A DNA stretch of 64,000 nucleotides from Sporomusa sp. KB1 (GTDB taxonomy: Bacteria > Bacillota > Negativicutes > Sporomusales > Sporomusaceae). The translations under genes were made by a program, and so were the position numbers. Location: positions 406,940-470,939 of the forward strand of contig NZ_VLKC01000002.1 of NCBI RefSeq assembly GCF_007830295.1, in the 5' to 3' direction. Below the pieces are notes generated by a model. That model worked only from the letters and a program-made list of their open reading frames with translations, searched no databases and was not told where the DNA came from. Numbering within the stretch: the stretch's first letter is position 1; each line of letters begins with the position of its first letter. Positions 16,947 through 25,468 of this stretch are shown one piece after another.

Positions 16947-18306
16947 GGTAGTGTCAAGAAAGTTTCGCAAAAAGGTTTGCAGTCCTAGGTAGTAAAATCA
17001 GTCATCACTAAAATCCGACTCAGGGTCGGTATTTTCTAGATGTTTCATATTCATATACTTTTTACTGCCCCACTGGGTTCCAGCAACGTGGCGAAGGCGG
17101 GCGCAGACCAGCATCAGAGCGGACTGCCCATCCGGGAAAGCACCCACGACCCTGGTTCGCCGCCTGATCTCCCGGTTGAGTCTCTCAATCACATTGTTAG
17201 TCCGGATTCTTGTCCAGTGCTCGCCGGGAAAGTCGGCATAAGCAAGCGTTTCCTCGATGCTTTCCTCGATTTTGGCCGCCGCTTCTTTGAGTTTCATGTC
17301 GCGCAAGCTTTTTGCTACCTGTGCCGCCTTTTCCCGGGCAGCGGACTTGCTTTCCTGCGCATGAATCGCTTTGAGCATTTTCGCAACCGTTTTGACCTTG
17401 GAGCGGGGAACAACTGAAAAGACATTGCGGTAAAAGTGAACAGTGCAGCGCTGGTATTTGGCCTGGGGGAAGACCTCATTTGCCGCTGCCAGCATCCCTT
17501 GGCATTTATCACCAATGATCAGTTGGACGCCTGTTAAACCGCGGCTTTTCAGCCATTTGAAGAATTCCAGCCAACTGACTTTGTCTTCTTTCATGCCTTC
17601 GGCCGCTCCCAGCACTTCACGGTAGCCGTCTTCGTTGACGGCAATCGCCACCAATACGCTCACATTCTCATATTCACCGCCCCAGTTGCGGCGTAAGTAA
17701 ATGCCGTCGACGTAAACATAGGGATACTTACCACTTTGCAGCGGCCGACTGCGCCACTCTTCAATGTGGACATAGGCCTTCTTATTCAACTCACTGATGG
17801 TGGACGGCGATACCTTGCTGCCCCACAGAGCCTCGGTGATGTCTTCCACTCGCCGGACGGATACGCCAGCTAGATACATTTCGATGAGCGCTTCTTCTAC
17901 GGAACTTTCCCGCCGGCGATAGCGTTCGATAATGGCGGTTTCAAAAGGAATGCCCTTGAGCTTGGGAACTTTCAGCGTGACATCGCCGGAGGTAGTAGTC
18001 AACCGCCTGTCGTAGTGACCGGAGCGGTAACCTTGACGGGTTTCAGTACGCTCATATCGGGCCGCCTGGGTTAGGTCTTTGGCTTCCTGATCCAGCAAGT
18101 TATTGAGCGTTTCCTCCACGCTGCTACGCACCAGTTCCTTCAGTTCTACCTTGATGATTTCTTCATTCAACTGTATAATTTCTTTGGACATGTTTGCTCT
18201 TCCCCTTTCGGTAAATGGTGTGTGGTGACTTCATTTTACCGGGGAACTGCAAACTTGTCCTCTTTTTTAGCCGTATTTCAATTTGCGAAACTTATTGTAC
18301 CTTATC
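16947..18306 (-). mobile_element. IS256-family insertion sequence, 1360 bp
   Basis: Complete element: imperfect terminal inverted repeats of about 25 bp (16947-16971 and 18282-18306, about 18 of 25 matching, both with AGTTTCGCAAA at the inner side), a single transposase gene and an 8-bp duplicated target. A second, subterminal inverted repeat (GTTTGCAGT…GTAAAAT) lies inside both ends. It landed in a glycosyltransferase gene, in the same orientation as that gene. The intact duplication and intact transposase suggest a recent insertion. Confidence 0.92.
16998..18191 (-). CDS. IS256 family transposase
   Basis: A 397-residue DDE transposase of the mutator/IS256 superfamily. The first Asp is in YVYVDGIYLRRN, the second in LIIGDKCQGMLAA, and the Glu near NVIERLNREIRRRTRVVG with the family C-terminal ending. 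The N terminus (QAARYERTETRQGYRSGHY) is typical. The reading frame is intact and of full length. Its GC content is visibly higher than that of the interrupted AT-rich glycan gene, consistent with a different origin. Confidence 0.95.
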   Translation of the reverse strand: MSKEIIQLNEEIIKVELKELVRSSVEETLNNLLDQEAKDLTQAARYERTETRQGYRSGHYDRRLTTTSGDVTLKVPKLKGIPFETAIIERYRRRESSVEEALIEMYLAGVSVRRVEDITEALWGSKVSPSTISELNKKAYVHIEEWRSRPLQSGKYPYVYVDGIYLRRNWGGEYENVSVLVAIAVNEDGYREVLGAAEGMKEDKVSWLEFFKWLKSRGLTGVQLIIGDKCQGMLAAANEVFPQAKYQRCTVHFYRNVFSVVPRSKVKTVAKMLKAIHAQESKSAAREKAAQVAKSLRDMKLKEAAAKIEESIEETLAYADFPGEHWTRIRTNNVIERLNREIRRRTRVVGAFPDGQSALMLVCARLRHVAGTQWGSKKYMNMKHLENTDPESDFSDD

Positions 18307-18314
18307 TGTTCCCA
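18307..18314. repeat. 8-bp target-site duplication, right copy
   Basis: TGTTCCCA, matching 16939-16946, directly outside the right terminal inverted repeat. Confidence 0.9.
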
Positions 18315-18818
18315 TCCTGAAAAATATATATCTATTTTCTTTTTATTATTGTTGGTTTTAAATTCAGAACAAAAAAATAATGGCAAAAAAGATAATCCAT
18401 TTTGCTCAGCATCTATTCTATCAAAAGTAAATATTTTATCGTAAAATTTTTTATTCTCAAAAAAACTTTCAACTCTTACAATGTCATCCCATAAATATAA
18501 AATAAATCGCGCATTTGGATTAAGTTGTTTCAGTTCAGTCATGAATTTGTTTGTCAGTTTAGCTCCCTTTATTACAAAAATAAACTCATACTGTTTCTTT
18601 TGAATAGCTAAAGTATTAATAAATTCATCCTGTTTTTTTGAATTTTTGTTTATAGCATATTGAGGATTAAATTTGTAAATTAACTTTTCAAAAAAATTAA
18701 AATTGGCATCTTCACAAAAACAATCCACGTCATAACCGAATTCGCACATTTTATTTACTATTCGCTGATTATATTCGTAAAAATCGATATGAATGAATAA
18801 AACTCTTTTATTGGTCAT
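18307..18818 (-). pseudogene. Glycosyltransferase, N-terminal part (gene cut by IS256-type element)
   Basis: Starts at ATG 18818 (MTNKRVLFIHIDF), with GAGG about 8 nt upstream. It reads through FILYLWDDIV and FTFDRIDAEQNGLSFLPLFF to KKIDIYFSGWE, where the IS begins; translation then runs about 15 codons into the IS and stops at 18267. Deleting the IS and one 8-bp copy joins FSGWE to HSDRRKLIEKI without a frame change (512 + 472 nt = 328 codons). The resulting protein is CgeB-like, a GT-B family found in sugar-surface clusters. Confidence 0.88.
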
Positions 18819-18912
18819 ATAATTTGCCTCACATATATAGAAGATGTTAGTTTGGTTACTTGTTAGTTTAAAAGTCACTAAAGTTTTAAAGCAAAAAGTA
18901 AAATTATCTATC

Positions 18913-19557
18913 TTACTTTATTTTTAAAAAATTCTCAATAATTCTCAATCCAACTTTCCCACTTTTTTCAGGATGAAACTGACAACCATACAAATTATTT
19001 GATTGAACAGTTGCCGTAATTTCCAGACCATTATAAATACAGTTTGCTAAACGATTACTTTCATATGTAGGTACAGCAGCAAAAGAGTGGACGAAATATA
19101 CTGCCTCGCCTTGATTAATCCCATCAAGAATACTTTTATCCCAGCTTAGAAATAATTTTGTTTTCTTCAATGCATTCCAACCAATATGAGGTATCTTATG
19201 CAATTGATTATCAGTTCCTGTATCCGATATTCTTACGACTTTCCCTGGTATTAAACCTAAGCCTTCATGCGTTCCAAACTCTTCACCAATTTCTAACATC
19301 ATCTGCATTCCTAAGCATATACCTAAAAATGGTCGGTTTTTCTTTGCATATTCTTTAATTGGTTCGATAAACCCGCGTTCTCTTAAACCTGCCATTCCGT
19401 CCGCAAAAGCTCCAACACCCGGCAAAACTAAGTGTTCAGCTTGCTCTATCTTCTCTATAGAATTGCCACTAATAATCTCTGCATTGCAATATTCAAAAGC
19501 TCTTTGTACACTAAGCATATTGCCTATACCATAATCTATTATTGTTACTTTAGGCAT
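18913..19557 (-). CDS. hisH: HisH-type glutamine amidotransferase of sugar amidination
   Basis: Class I glutaminase of 214 residues: GICLGMQ with nucleophile Cys81, and FHPEKSG with His195 and Glu197 completing the triad. It resembles the HisH subunit of imidazole glycerol phosphate synthase, but no other histidine gene is near; its neighbours are an amidotransferase and nonulosonic acid genes. In such clusters (WbpG-HisH2-HisF2 of Pseudomonas) this protein releases ammonia from glutamine, which passes through the HisF-like partner to an N-acetyl sugar amidotransferase. Start ATG with GGAG upstream, overlapping the hisF stop (TAATG). Confidence 0.88.
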   Translation of the reverse strand: MPKVTIIDYGIGNMLSVQRAFEYCNAEIISGNSIEKIEQAEHLVLPGVGAFADGMAGLRERGFIEPIKEYAKKNRPFLGICLGMQMMLEIGEEFGTHEGLGLIPGKVVRISDTGTDNQLHKIPHIGWNALKKTKLFLSWDKSILDGINQGEAVYFVHSFAAVPTYESNRLANCIYNGLEITATVQSNNLYGCQFHPEKSGKVGLRIIENFLKIK

Positions 19558-20321
19558 TACTCATATCTCCTAACATTTATATTTTTAGCAAGAGCTTCAT
19601 TACGAATATCCATTACAGTCAATTTATTATAATGTAGTACATACGCCATAGCTACAGAATCTGCACAACCTTGATTTACAACCTTAACAAAATCATCAGT
19701 GTTACCCATACCCCCGCTGGCAATTACGGGAATAGGAACAGCTTCTGTAACAGCTTTAACTAATTCAACATCAAAACCCTTGGCCGTTCCTTCTCTATCA
19801 ACAGAAGTTAATAATATTTCCCCTGCTCCCAGTTCATATCCCTTAACAGCCCATTCTATAACATCTACTCCTGTTTTTTCACGTCCATTGTCATAATAGG
19901 CTTCCCACTTACCTTGAGCAACTTTTTTGGCTTCGATCGAAAGAACCATACACTGAGAACCAAATCTTTGCGACACTTCGGATATGATTGCTGGACGTTT
20001 AATCGCAGCTGTATTAATTGATATCTTGTCTGCTCCAGCCCGCAACATATCCCTAACATTCTCAATGGAACGTATGCCGCCTCCAACAGTTATGGGAATA
20101 AAAACATCTTGGGTTGTCCTTCGCACAATATTAATTATACTTTCTCTTTCATATAAGCTAGCCACTATATCCATATATATAATTTCATCGATGCCTTGAT
20201 CGTAATAGCGTTTGGCAAACTTATTCGGATTACCTAATTTACGTAATCCTTCAAGCTGTATGCTTTTTATTAAATTAGAACCTTTTACATCAAGTCTTGC
20301 AATTAGTCTTATATTTTTCAC
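19557..20321 (-). CDS. hisF: HisF-like subunit of sugar amidination (WbuZ type)
   Basis: TIM-barrel protein of 254 residues. The GTG start at 20321, with GGGGG about 8 nt upstream, gives the canonical length; a TTG six codons earlier is less likely. Asp11 of HisF is kept (ARLDVKG), but the usual catalytic Asp130 (normally SIDAK) is Glu here (SIEAK). The phosphate-site loop also differs from the histidine enzyme (LIKSIQLEGLRKLG). Both fit the glycan-cluster branch that conducts ammonia rather than closing the imidazole ring. It partners the HisH-like protein and serves the amidotransferase at 23222-24433. Confidence 0.88.
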   Translation of the reverse strand: MKNIRLIARLDVKGSNLIKSIQLEGLRKLGNPNKFAKRYYDQGIDEIIYMDIVASLYERESIINIVRRTTQDVFIPITVGGGIRSIENVRDMLRAGADKISINTAAIKRPAIISEVSQRFGSQCMVLSIEAKKVAQGKWEAYYDNGREKTGVDVIEWAVKGYELGAGEILLTSVDREGTAKGFDVELVKAVTEAVPIPVIASGGMGNTDDFVKVVNQGCADSVAMAYVLHYNKLTVMDIRNEALAKNINVRRYE

Positions 20322-21036
20322 ACTGTACGGCCCCCACAAAAGATTTGTTTTTAATAATAACCTCTGCCATCTCTAAATCGGAGCGATTGTCAATATCTAT
20401 ACTATCATTTGCACTCATCACATAAGACATCACCGGTGGTACAAAAAAAGTTCTTGCTTTTAAAAATAGCTGAGTCCTTACACCATAAATCGCACCATTT
20501 TGTCTGAATACCTTAGGAAGCAATTGTCGAGGCATATCTAGACTTTGAACATCATGAAAAGGCTGAAGCTGTCCACTATCATCACAAGTTAAACATTTAT
20601 ATGGATGATGCTCAGTTTCGGCAACACTCATAACACTACTGAAATTACTGGATAAAAACGTATCCAAACACTCATCCAAATGCTTTTCAGTACGCAACGG
20701 CGATGTAGGTTGCAATAAAACAAAATAATCAGGAAAAACGCCCTTATCGTGGAGTTGCAGTAAAGCGTGACAGACTACATCTTTACTCATAGCATAATCG
20801 GTCGCTAATTCAATTGGTCGATCACAAATCTCCGCTCCCCATTGTAAACTAACTTGTTTTATCTCTTCATCTTCTGTACTTACTATACATCGATTAATAA
20901 AACTACTATTTAAGGCCGCCAAAATACTATGAGCAATTAGTGGTTTTCCAGCTAAATTTCTAACATTCTTTCGAGGTAATCCTTTAGATCCCCCCCTAGC
21001 AGTTATAATAGCAATTACATTGTTTTTTCTTTCCAT
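20290..21036 (-). CDS. neuA: CMP-nonulosonic acid synthetase (NeuA/LegF/PtmB type)
   Basis: Activates a sialic-acid-like nine-carbon sugar with CTP. About 248 residues; the nucleotidyltransferase motif ARGGSKGLPRKN is at about 14-25, LLQPTSPLRT follows, and RQNGAIYG and IDIDNRSDL mark the C-terminal half. Start ATG at 21036 with GGAG 9 nt upstream, overlapping the end of neuC by 22 bp; the upstream-extended frame was rejected. The sequence looks closer to the legionaminate branch (PtmB/LegF) than to plain NeuA, but this needs a phylogeny. It lies in the order amidotransferase-neuB-neuC-neuA-hisF-hisH. Confidence 0.88.
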   Translation of the reverse strand: MERKNNVIAIITARGGSKGLPRKNVRNLAGKPLIAHSILAALNSSFINRCIVSTEDEEIKQVSLQWGAEICDRPIELATDYAMSKDVVCHALLQLHDKGVFPDYFVLLQPTSPLRTEKHLDECLDTFLSSNFSSVMSVAETEHHPYKCLTCDDSGQLQPFHDVQSLDMPRQLLPKVFRQNGAIYGVRTQLFLKARTFFVPPVMSYVMSANDSIDIDNRSDLEMAEVIIKNKSFVGAVQCEKYKTNCKT

Positions 21037-22175
21037 ATATGTTTCTCCAATTCGTAAAATTGCTTTTGTTTGGACAACTTCCAAAGTTCTTCACTCTTTA
21101 AAACAGCTATGAACTTTTGTGCGCTGTCACCCTGTCCAAAATACATACATGGCTGAGGCTTATTGTGTACTAGATTCCGGGTCTCAGCAATAGCTTTCAA
21201 TATTTCATTCTTACATGGATTAACATGATTGATTGTATTATGGTCAAACCTACCATTCTGTCGTGTACCTATATCTATTGAAGGAACTGCATATACTGGC
21301 GCCTCTCGTATTCCTGCACTTGAATTTCCAATAATAAAATCAGCGTGTTTTAATAAAACTAGAAAATATTCAAATCGCAAGGATGGAAACATTTTAACCC
21401 TTTCTAACTTACGCAATCTTTCATACCCCGCAAATATATCATGGCATCCTTCGTCATTATTAGGATAAATAACAACATAATTTCTCTTTGTCTCAATCAA
21501 AGCATCCACCAATTCGCTTATATCACTGTGTATTTTGTCAAGTTCTGTCGTTACAGGATGAAACATGACAATTGAATAATGCTCAAAAACAATATCATAA
21601 TATTGTTTCACCTCATCTATCAATGGAAGGGTAGATGAAAGCATAATATCAATATCTGGCGAACCAATAATATAGATTGACTTAGGATTTTCCCCTAGCT
21701 GTGTTAATCTTGCGGCAGCTTCTTCATTGGCAACGAAATGTAAATGGGCTAATTTCGAAATCGAATGTCGAATAAGCCCATCAATTGTACCAGATAGCTC
21801 TCCACCTTCTATGTGTGCTACAAAAATGTTATTCAAGCTGCCAACAATTGCACCTGCTAACGCTTCAACTCTGTCACCATGAACGACAATCATATCCGGC
21901 CTATTCTCATGAATAAATCTTGATAAACCATTAATAGTATTCGCTAAGACCATATCCATCGGTTCACCGTATATTTGATTCATGAAAATATGAATATTAT
22001 TAAAACCAGCTTTATTAACTTCATCAACAGTATATCCATACCGATTCATTGTGTGCATACCAGTAACAAAAATGCAATATTCCATTGCGGAATCTTTAAC
22101 AGCTTTTATTAACGATTTAAGTTTACCAAAATCAGCTCTAGTACCTGTAAGAAATAGTATTTTTTTTTTAGTCAT
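21015..22175 (-). CDS. neuC: UDP-N-acetylglucosamine 2-epimerase, hydrolysing (NeuC/LegG type)
   Basis: GT-B-fold epimerase of about 386 residues that converts a UDP-HexNAc derivative to the free manno-configured sugar used by NeuB. FLTGTRADFGKLKSLI at the N terminus, VVHGDRVEALAGAI, HIEGGELSGTIDG and GNSSAGIREAP are hallmark segments. The ATG at 22175 is chosen over one two codons earlier because of its spacing to GGGG; it overlaps the neuB stop. The substrate is UDP-GlcNAc (giving ManNAc, then Neu5Ac) or UDP-diNAcBac (legionaminate route); no LegB/LegC/LegH is in the window, so both remain open. Confidence 0.88.
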   Translation of the reverse strand: MTKKKILFLTGTRADFGKLKSLIKAVKDSAMEYCIFVTGMHTMNRYGYTVDEVNKAGFNNIHIFMNQIYGEPMDMVLANTINGLSRFIHENRPDMIVVHGDRVEALAGAIVGSLNNIFVAHIEGGELSGTIDGLIRHSISKLAHLHFVANEEAAARLTQLGENPKSIYIIGSPDIDIMLSSTLPLIDEVKQYYDIVFEHYSIVMFHPVTTELDKIHSDISELVDALIETKRNYVVIYPNNDEGCHDIFAGYERLRKLERVKMFPSLRFEYFLVLLKHADFIIGNSSAGIREAPVYAVPSIDIGTRQNGRFDHNTINHVNPCKNEILKAIAETRNLVHNKPQPCMYFGQGDSAQKFIAVLKSEELWKLSKQKQFYELEKHIWKEKTM

Positions 22176-23202
22176 GAACATGACCCCATTTTATTTGCTC
22201 ATTTTTCCTAATATACTTATTAGATCTTTTACCCAATATTTCATTGTATTGATCTGCTTTAATTTCGCCAGTTCCAGGGCGCTTAACCCATATATTACTT
22301 TCTGTAAAGATGGCCCCTTCCGTTATATCGGAAATTGCCACAACACAAGCATACGCAAAATCAATTGTTGGTCGTTCTTCTGGCAATATTGTTTTGTTAC
22401 CACCAATTGCTTCATAAATTGCTTTGCTTCCATTTATTAATTCCTGTAAATTTTTCGGATCCATCGAAATTTCAATATCAGGTCCCGGCCATGTTTTATC
22501 TGAGGTAAAGTGCCTTTCTAATATACTAGCACCTAACGCAACAGCTCCAAGGCATGGATAGTTTGATAAAGAATGATCAGATAAACCTAATACAGCATCT
22601 GGAAATCGTTGTTCTAAATCCCTTAATGCCCCTAATCTTACTTTATTGTATGGAGTAGGATACATACTCGTACAATGCATAAGTGCAAACGGAACTTTAT
22701 GGCTACGAAAAATATTAACAGCCTTACTTATACTGTTAATATCATTCATTCCTGTACTTAGAATAACGGGCTTTCCATATTTTGCAATATGTTCAACTAA
22801 GGGATAATTATTACATTCGCCTGACCCAATTTTATATGCACTAACACCCATTGTTTCTAATCGCACAGCTGCTGCTCTAGAAAATGGAGTACTCAAAAAA
22901 ATCATTTTTCTTGCTTCAACATAATTTTTAAGTTTGATTTCTTCTTCTTCTGTTAAAGCACAACGCTTCATAATTTCCCAAATTGATTGTTTAGCATTTC
23001 CTGGAATAACATCATTAGGAATCATTTCATCTTCAATTACATGAGTTTGAAATTTAACACATTCACATCCAACATTTGCAGCATCATCAACCATTTGTAT
23101 TGCTTTATCAAAACTGCCTTCATGATTGATGCCAATTTCTGCAATAACTAATGGAGGATTGTTAGGGCCTATCCGTCTACCACATATCTCAATTTCCGGC
23201 AT
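22168..23202 (-). CDS. neuB: Nonulosonic acid synthase (NeuB/LegI type)
   Basis: Condenses PEP with a 2-acetamido-manno sugar. 344 residues: a NeuB barrel (LVIAEIGINHEGS at about 18-30, CVKFQTH, YKIGSGECNNYPL, LSTGMND, LGLSDHS) plus a C-terminal SAF/antifreeze-like domain (about 285-344, with TESNIWVKRPGTG). Start ATG at 23202 with GGAGG 9 nt upstream; an in-frame TTG three codons earlier is too close to the SD. Its stop overlaps the neuC start. It supplies the nine-carbon acid that neuA activates. Confidence 0.92.
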   Translation of the reverse strand: MPEIEICGRRIGPNNPPLVIAEIGINHEGSFDKAIQMVDDAANVGCECVKFQTHVIEDEMIPNDVIPGNAKQSIWEIMKRCALTEEEEIKLKNYVEARKMIFLSTPFSRAAAVRLETMGVSAYKIGSGECNNYPLVEHIAKYGKPVILSTGMNDINSISKAVNIFRSHKVPFALMHCTSMYPTPYNKVRLGALRDLEQRFPDAVLGLSDHSLSNYPCLGAVALGASILERHFTSDKTWPGPDIEISMDPKNLQELINGSKAIYEAIGGNKTILPEERPTIDFAYACVVAISDITEGAIFTESNIWVKRPGTGEIKADQYNEILGKRSNKYIRKNEQIKWGHVHD

Positions 23203-23221
23203 ATATTTCAACCTCCATTAT

Positions 23222-24433
23222 TTATAACACCTGATGTCGTAACTTCCAAACGCCATTTTCCTTTTTCCATAAATGAGGAGATCTGGCATTATCAATTATT
23301 TCCCAAAATCTCTCCTCCGTAATATCCATATACTCTAAAATTTCCCTAAAATATTTTGCTGGAAATTCATCATCATACTTATGTACTAACGCCACCCCCT
23401 CTTCACGAGTTATTTTACCATTGCGGATTTCTTGAGAACTGTCATAAGTTGCTCTACCAATACCAAATTTAATAAATGTTGTATAATAATGCAACGGATC
23501 AATTCGATCATCAATTGAACTATATTTTGAATAGGAACCTTCTGTTCTCTCTGTATTGGCTTGAAAGCCAACATTCTCAGACGCATAATAATAACATTCT
23601 TGCGGATCCCATTTTATGTAATAGCTCAAATAATGTACTTCGGTGCCAATTTTTTTCAGTCTAGAACCATCAACAGGTAAATATGGATTAAGGTCTCTTT
23701 TATCCACATGGTAATCTTCCACTAGCTGTTTAACTGTAAGGCCACCCAAATATAATTTATTCAAGTCTGGGCGTTCACTATAAAAATCAGGAGCCATCGT
23801 AGGTCTATCATTATCTTTAATGTTGTTTCCATATTCTGCTTGGTTTTCACCATAAAAAACCAATGGTATATTATATAAAGCAGAAAATCTTGGCCCAATT
23901 AATCTTTGACCAATAATAAACGGCTGAAAAGGATGCACTAAATTCTCAAAAGCAAGTTTTGTTAGTGTCCTATGTAGTTTACCGTTAGGTCCATATAAAA
24001 TATTATCTAAACCTGCATGAATCCAATTTTGCATATTATTCCAACCAATATCGGTATATTTATGTGGTGCCCACGTCACAGTTAGGGGATTCATCCCATA
24101 TTTATATTTCAAAATATGGGAAACAAAAACACTGTCCTTTCCTCCACTACCTGGAACAATACAATCATAAGAACCATCTTTACTGCGATATTTATCACAT
24201 AGTTCTATTAATTGTTGTTCGCGTTCTTGCCAATCAATTTTTGATTCCTTAATCTCGGCAAATTGACAAGCGCTACATACATTCTCTTCATCAAATTCAA
24301 TAGTTGGCTTAATATCAGATGGTTTATTTTTAAATTCAATTACCGAACTAGGTCTTTGATTAGAAATAGTACATTTTTTACAAAATTTCACTTCTTGGGG
24401 TAATCCATAATATGCTTCAAGTTTTTCTGACAT
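23222..24433 (-). CDS. N-acetyl sugar amidotransferase (WbpG/WbuX/PseA type)
   Basis: 403 residues. ATP-pyrophosphatase P-loop SGGKDS at 96-101, and two Cys pairs, CKKC (18-21) and CSAC (53-56), likely a zinc site. The family turns an acetamido group of a surface sugar into acetamidino, using ammonia delivered by HisH/HisF-like partners, all of which are encoded here. Adjacent neuB, neuC and neuA suggest the modified sugar is a nonulosonic acid, as in amidinated legionaminic or pseudaminic acid. GGAG precedes the ATG. It is the first gene of this module, after a 335-bp gene-free stretch likely to hold a promoter. Confidence 0.88.
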   Translation of the reverse strand: MSEKLEAYYGLPQEVKFCKKCTISNQRPSSVIEFKNKPSDIKPTIEFDEENVCSACQFAEIKESKIDWQEREQQLIELCDKYRSKDGSYDCIVPGSGGKDSVFVSHILKYKYGMNPLTVTWAPHKYTDIGWNNMQNWIHAGLDNILYGPNGKLHRTLTKLAFENLVHPFQPFIIGQRLIGPRFSALYNIPLVFYGENQAEYGNNIKDNDRPTMAPDFYSERPDLNKLYLGGLTVKQLVEDYHVDKRDLNPYLPVDGSRLKKIGTEVHYLSYYIKWDPQECYYYASENVGFQANTERTEGSYSKYSSIDDRIDPLHYYTTFIKFGIGRATYDSSQEIRNGKITREEGVALVHKYDDEFPAKYFREILEYMDITEERFWEIIDNARSPHLWKKENGVWKLRHQVL

Positions 24434-24767
24434 TTTATCACTCCAAATCTTTATTATCTTAATGTTTTATTTTTTTGAAAGTACAAAAAAATAAAACTTT
24501 TATCGAATATTTTAGTGCTAACAAACACAGCAAAAGATAGTGTTCCTCTCTCATGATGGCACTACACAACTTGCAATAGATTTGCTAGTAATCCTAGTAG
24601 ATAACACTTGCTTGGGGCTGTTTATGGAACATTGAGGAGGATTCCAGTCGATAAATAAGTCCATTATGCACTATAGAAATCATTATTCCTCTGTCAAATC
24701 TTAAAATGAGAAAGGTTGTTTGCTCAGGAATTTCCGCTTCCATGGCTAATGCGAAACTCAACAGCAA
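24434..24767. other. Gene-free stretch upstream of the nonulosonic acid module
   Basis: No gene or clear repeat seen. It separates the AT-rich island from the exporter/initiation genes and may carry the promoter for the amidotransferase operon, but no confident -35/-10 pair was identified. Confidence 0.4.
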
Positions 24768-25346
24768 TTACTTCAACGAAAATGTCTTAACCTTCACACC
24801 ACTACCAGAAAAAACACTAGCAAATGTATAAACAATAATTTTCATATCAAAATAGAAGCTTTGCCGTAAGCGATACTGTTCATCGAATGCAACTTTCTCA
24901 CCTAACCCAATCTCATCTCTCCCATTTATCTGTGCCCAACCCGTAAGGCCGGGACGCAAGGCGGAAATTCCTTGTTTATTTCGCATTTCCCGTAATTCAT
25001 ACTGGTTATATAATGCAGGTCGTGGCCCAACGACAGACATCTCGCCCTTTAAAATATTGATTAACTGCGGTAATTCATCCAAGCTGTACTTACGCAAATA
25101 ATAACCAACATTTGTAATATATGCCTGACTATTTGACAGCTGATCAGTGGCTACTTCCGGTGTTCCAGCAGTCATGGAGCGAAATTTATACATCATAAAC
25201 TCTTTATCATTGACACCTACGCGTCTTTGGCAAAAGAGTATCGGTCCTTTGGAGTCAGCTTTTATTAGTATTGCTATGATAAAAAATACCGGCAGAAATA
25301 GGAGCACTGCAAGAGCAGATGATATTATATCAAATAATCTTTTCAT
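24768..25346 (-). CDS. Initiating undecaprenyl-phosphate sugar phosphotransferase (PglC/WcaJ family)
   Basis: 192 residues, the small single-pass PglC-type phosphoglycosyltransferase that starts glycan assembly on undecaprenyl phosphate. One N-terminal hydrophobic helix (LFDIISSALAVLLFLPVFF), then KADSKGPILFCQRRVG, YKFRSM, YSLDELPQLINILKGEMSVVGPRP (the Asp-Glu catalytic dyad) and RPGLTGWAQINGRDE. The ATG at 25346 is selected because AAAGGA lies about 8 nt upstream; the frame extends further up but overlaps the dehydratase gene. The substrate is probably the product made via the adjacent PglF-like dehydratase. Confidence 0.92.
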   Translation of the reverse strand: MKRLFDIISSALAVLLFLPVFFIIAILIKADSKGPILFCQRRVGVNDKEFMMYKFRSMTAGTPEVATDQLSNSQAYITNVGYYLRKYSLDELPQLINILKGEMSVVGPRPALYNQYELREMRNKQGISALRPGLTGWAQINGRDEIGLGEKVAFDEQYRLRQSFYFDMKIIVYTFASVFSGSGVKVKTFSLK

Positions 25347-25468
25347 TATGCACATCCTTTCAAAAGCTAAGAAATCACACCTACGGATGCAGTAGTCTTT
25401 TGATTTCTTATCCAATATGTAAGCGAACAAACTGATGCTGATTAAATCTCCCGGAAATTTAATCAGCA

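Noticed and set aside
16467..16970. The C-terminal glycosyltransferase fragment as an independent gene starting with TTG
   Set aside because: The TTG lies inside the IS terminal repeat and the fragment joins the N-terminal part in frame once the IS is removed.
18913..20321. hisH and hisF read as part of histidine biosynthesis
   Set aside because: No other his gene is near, they lie between nonulosonic acid genes beside an N-acetyl sugar amidotransferase, and the HisF-like protein has Glu at catalytic position 130.
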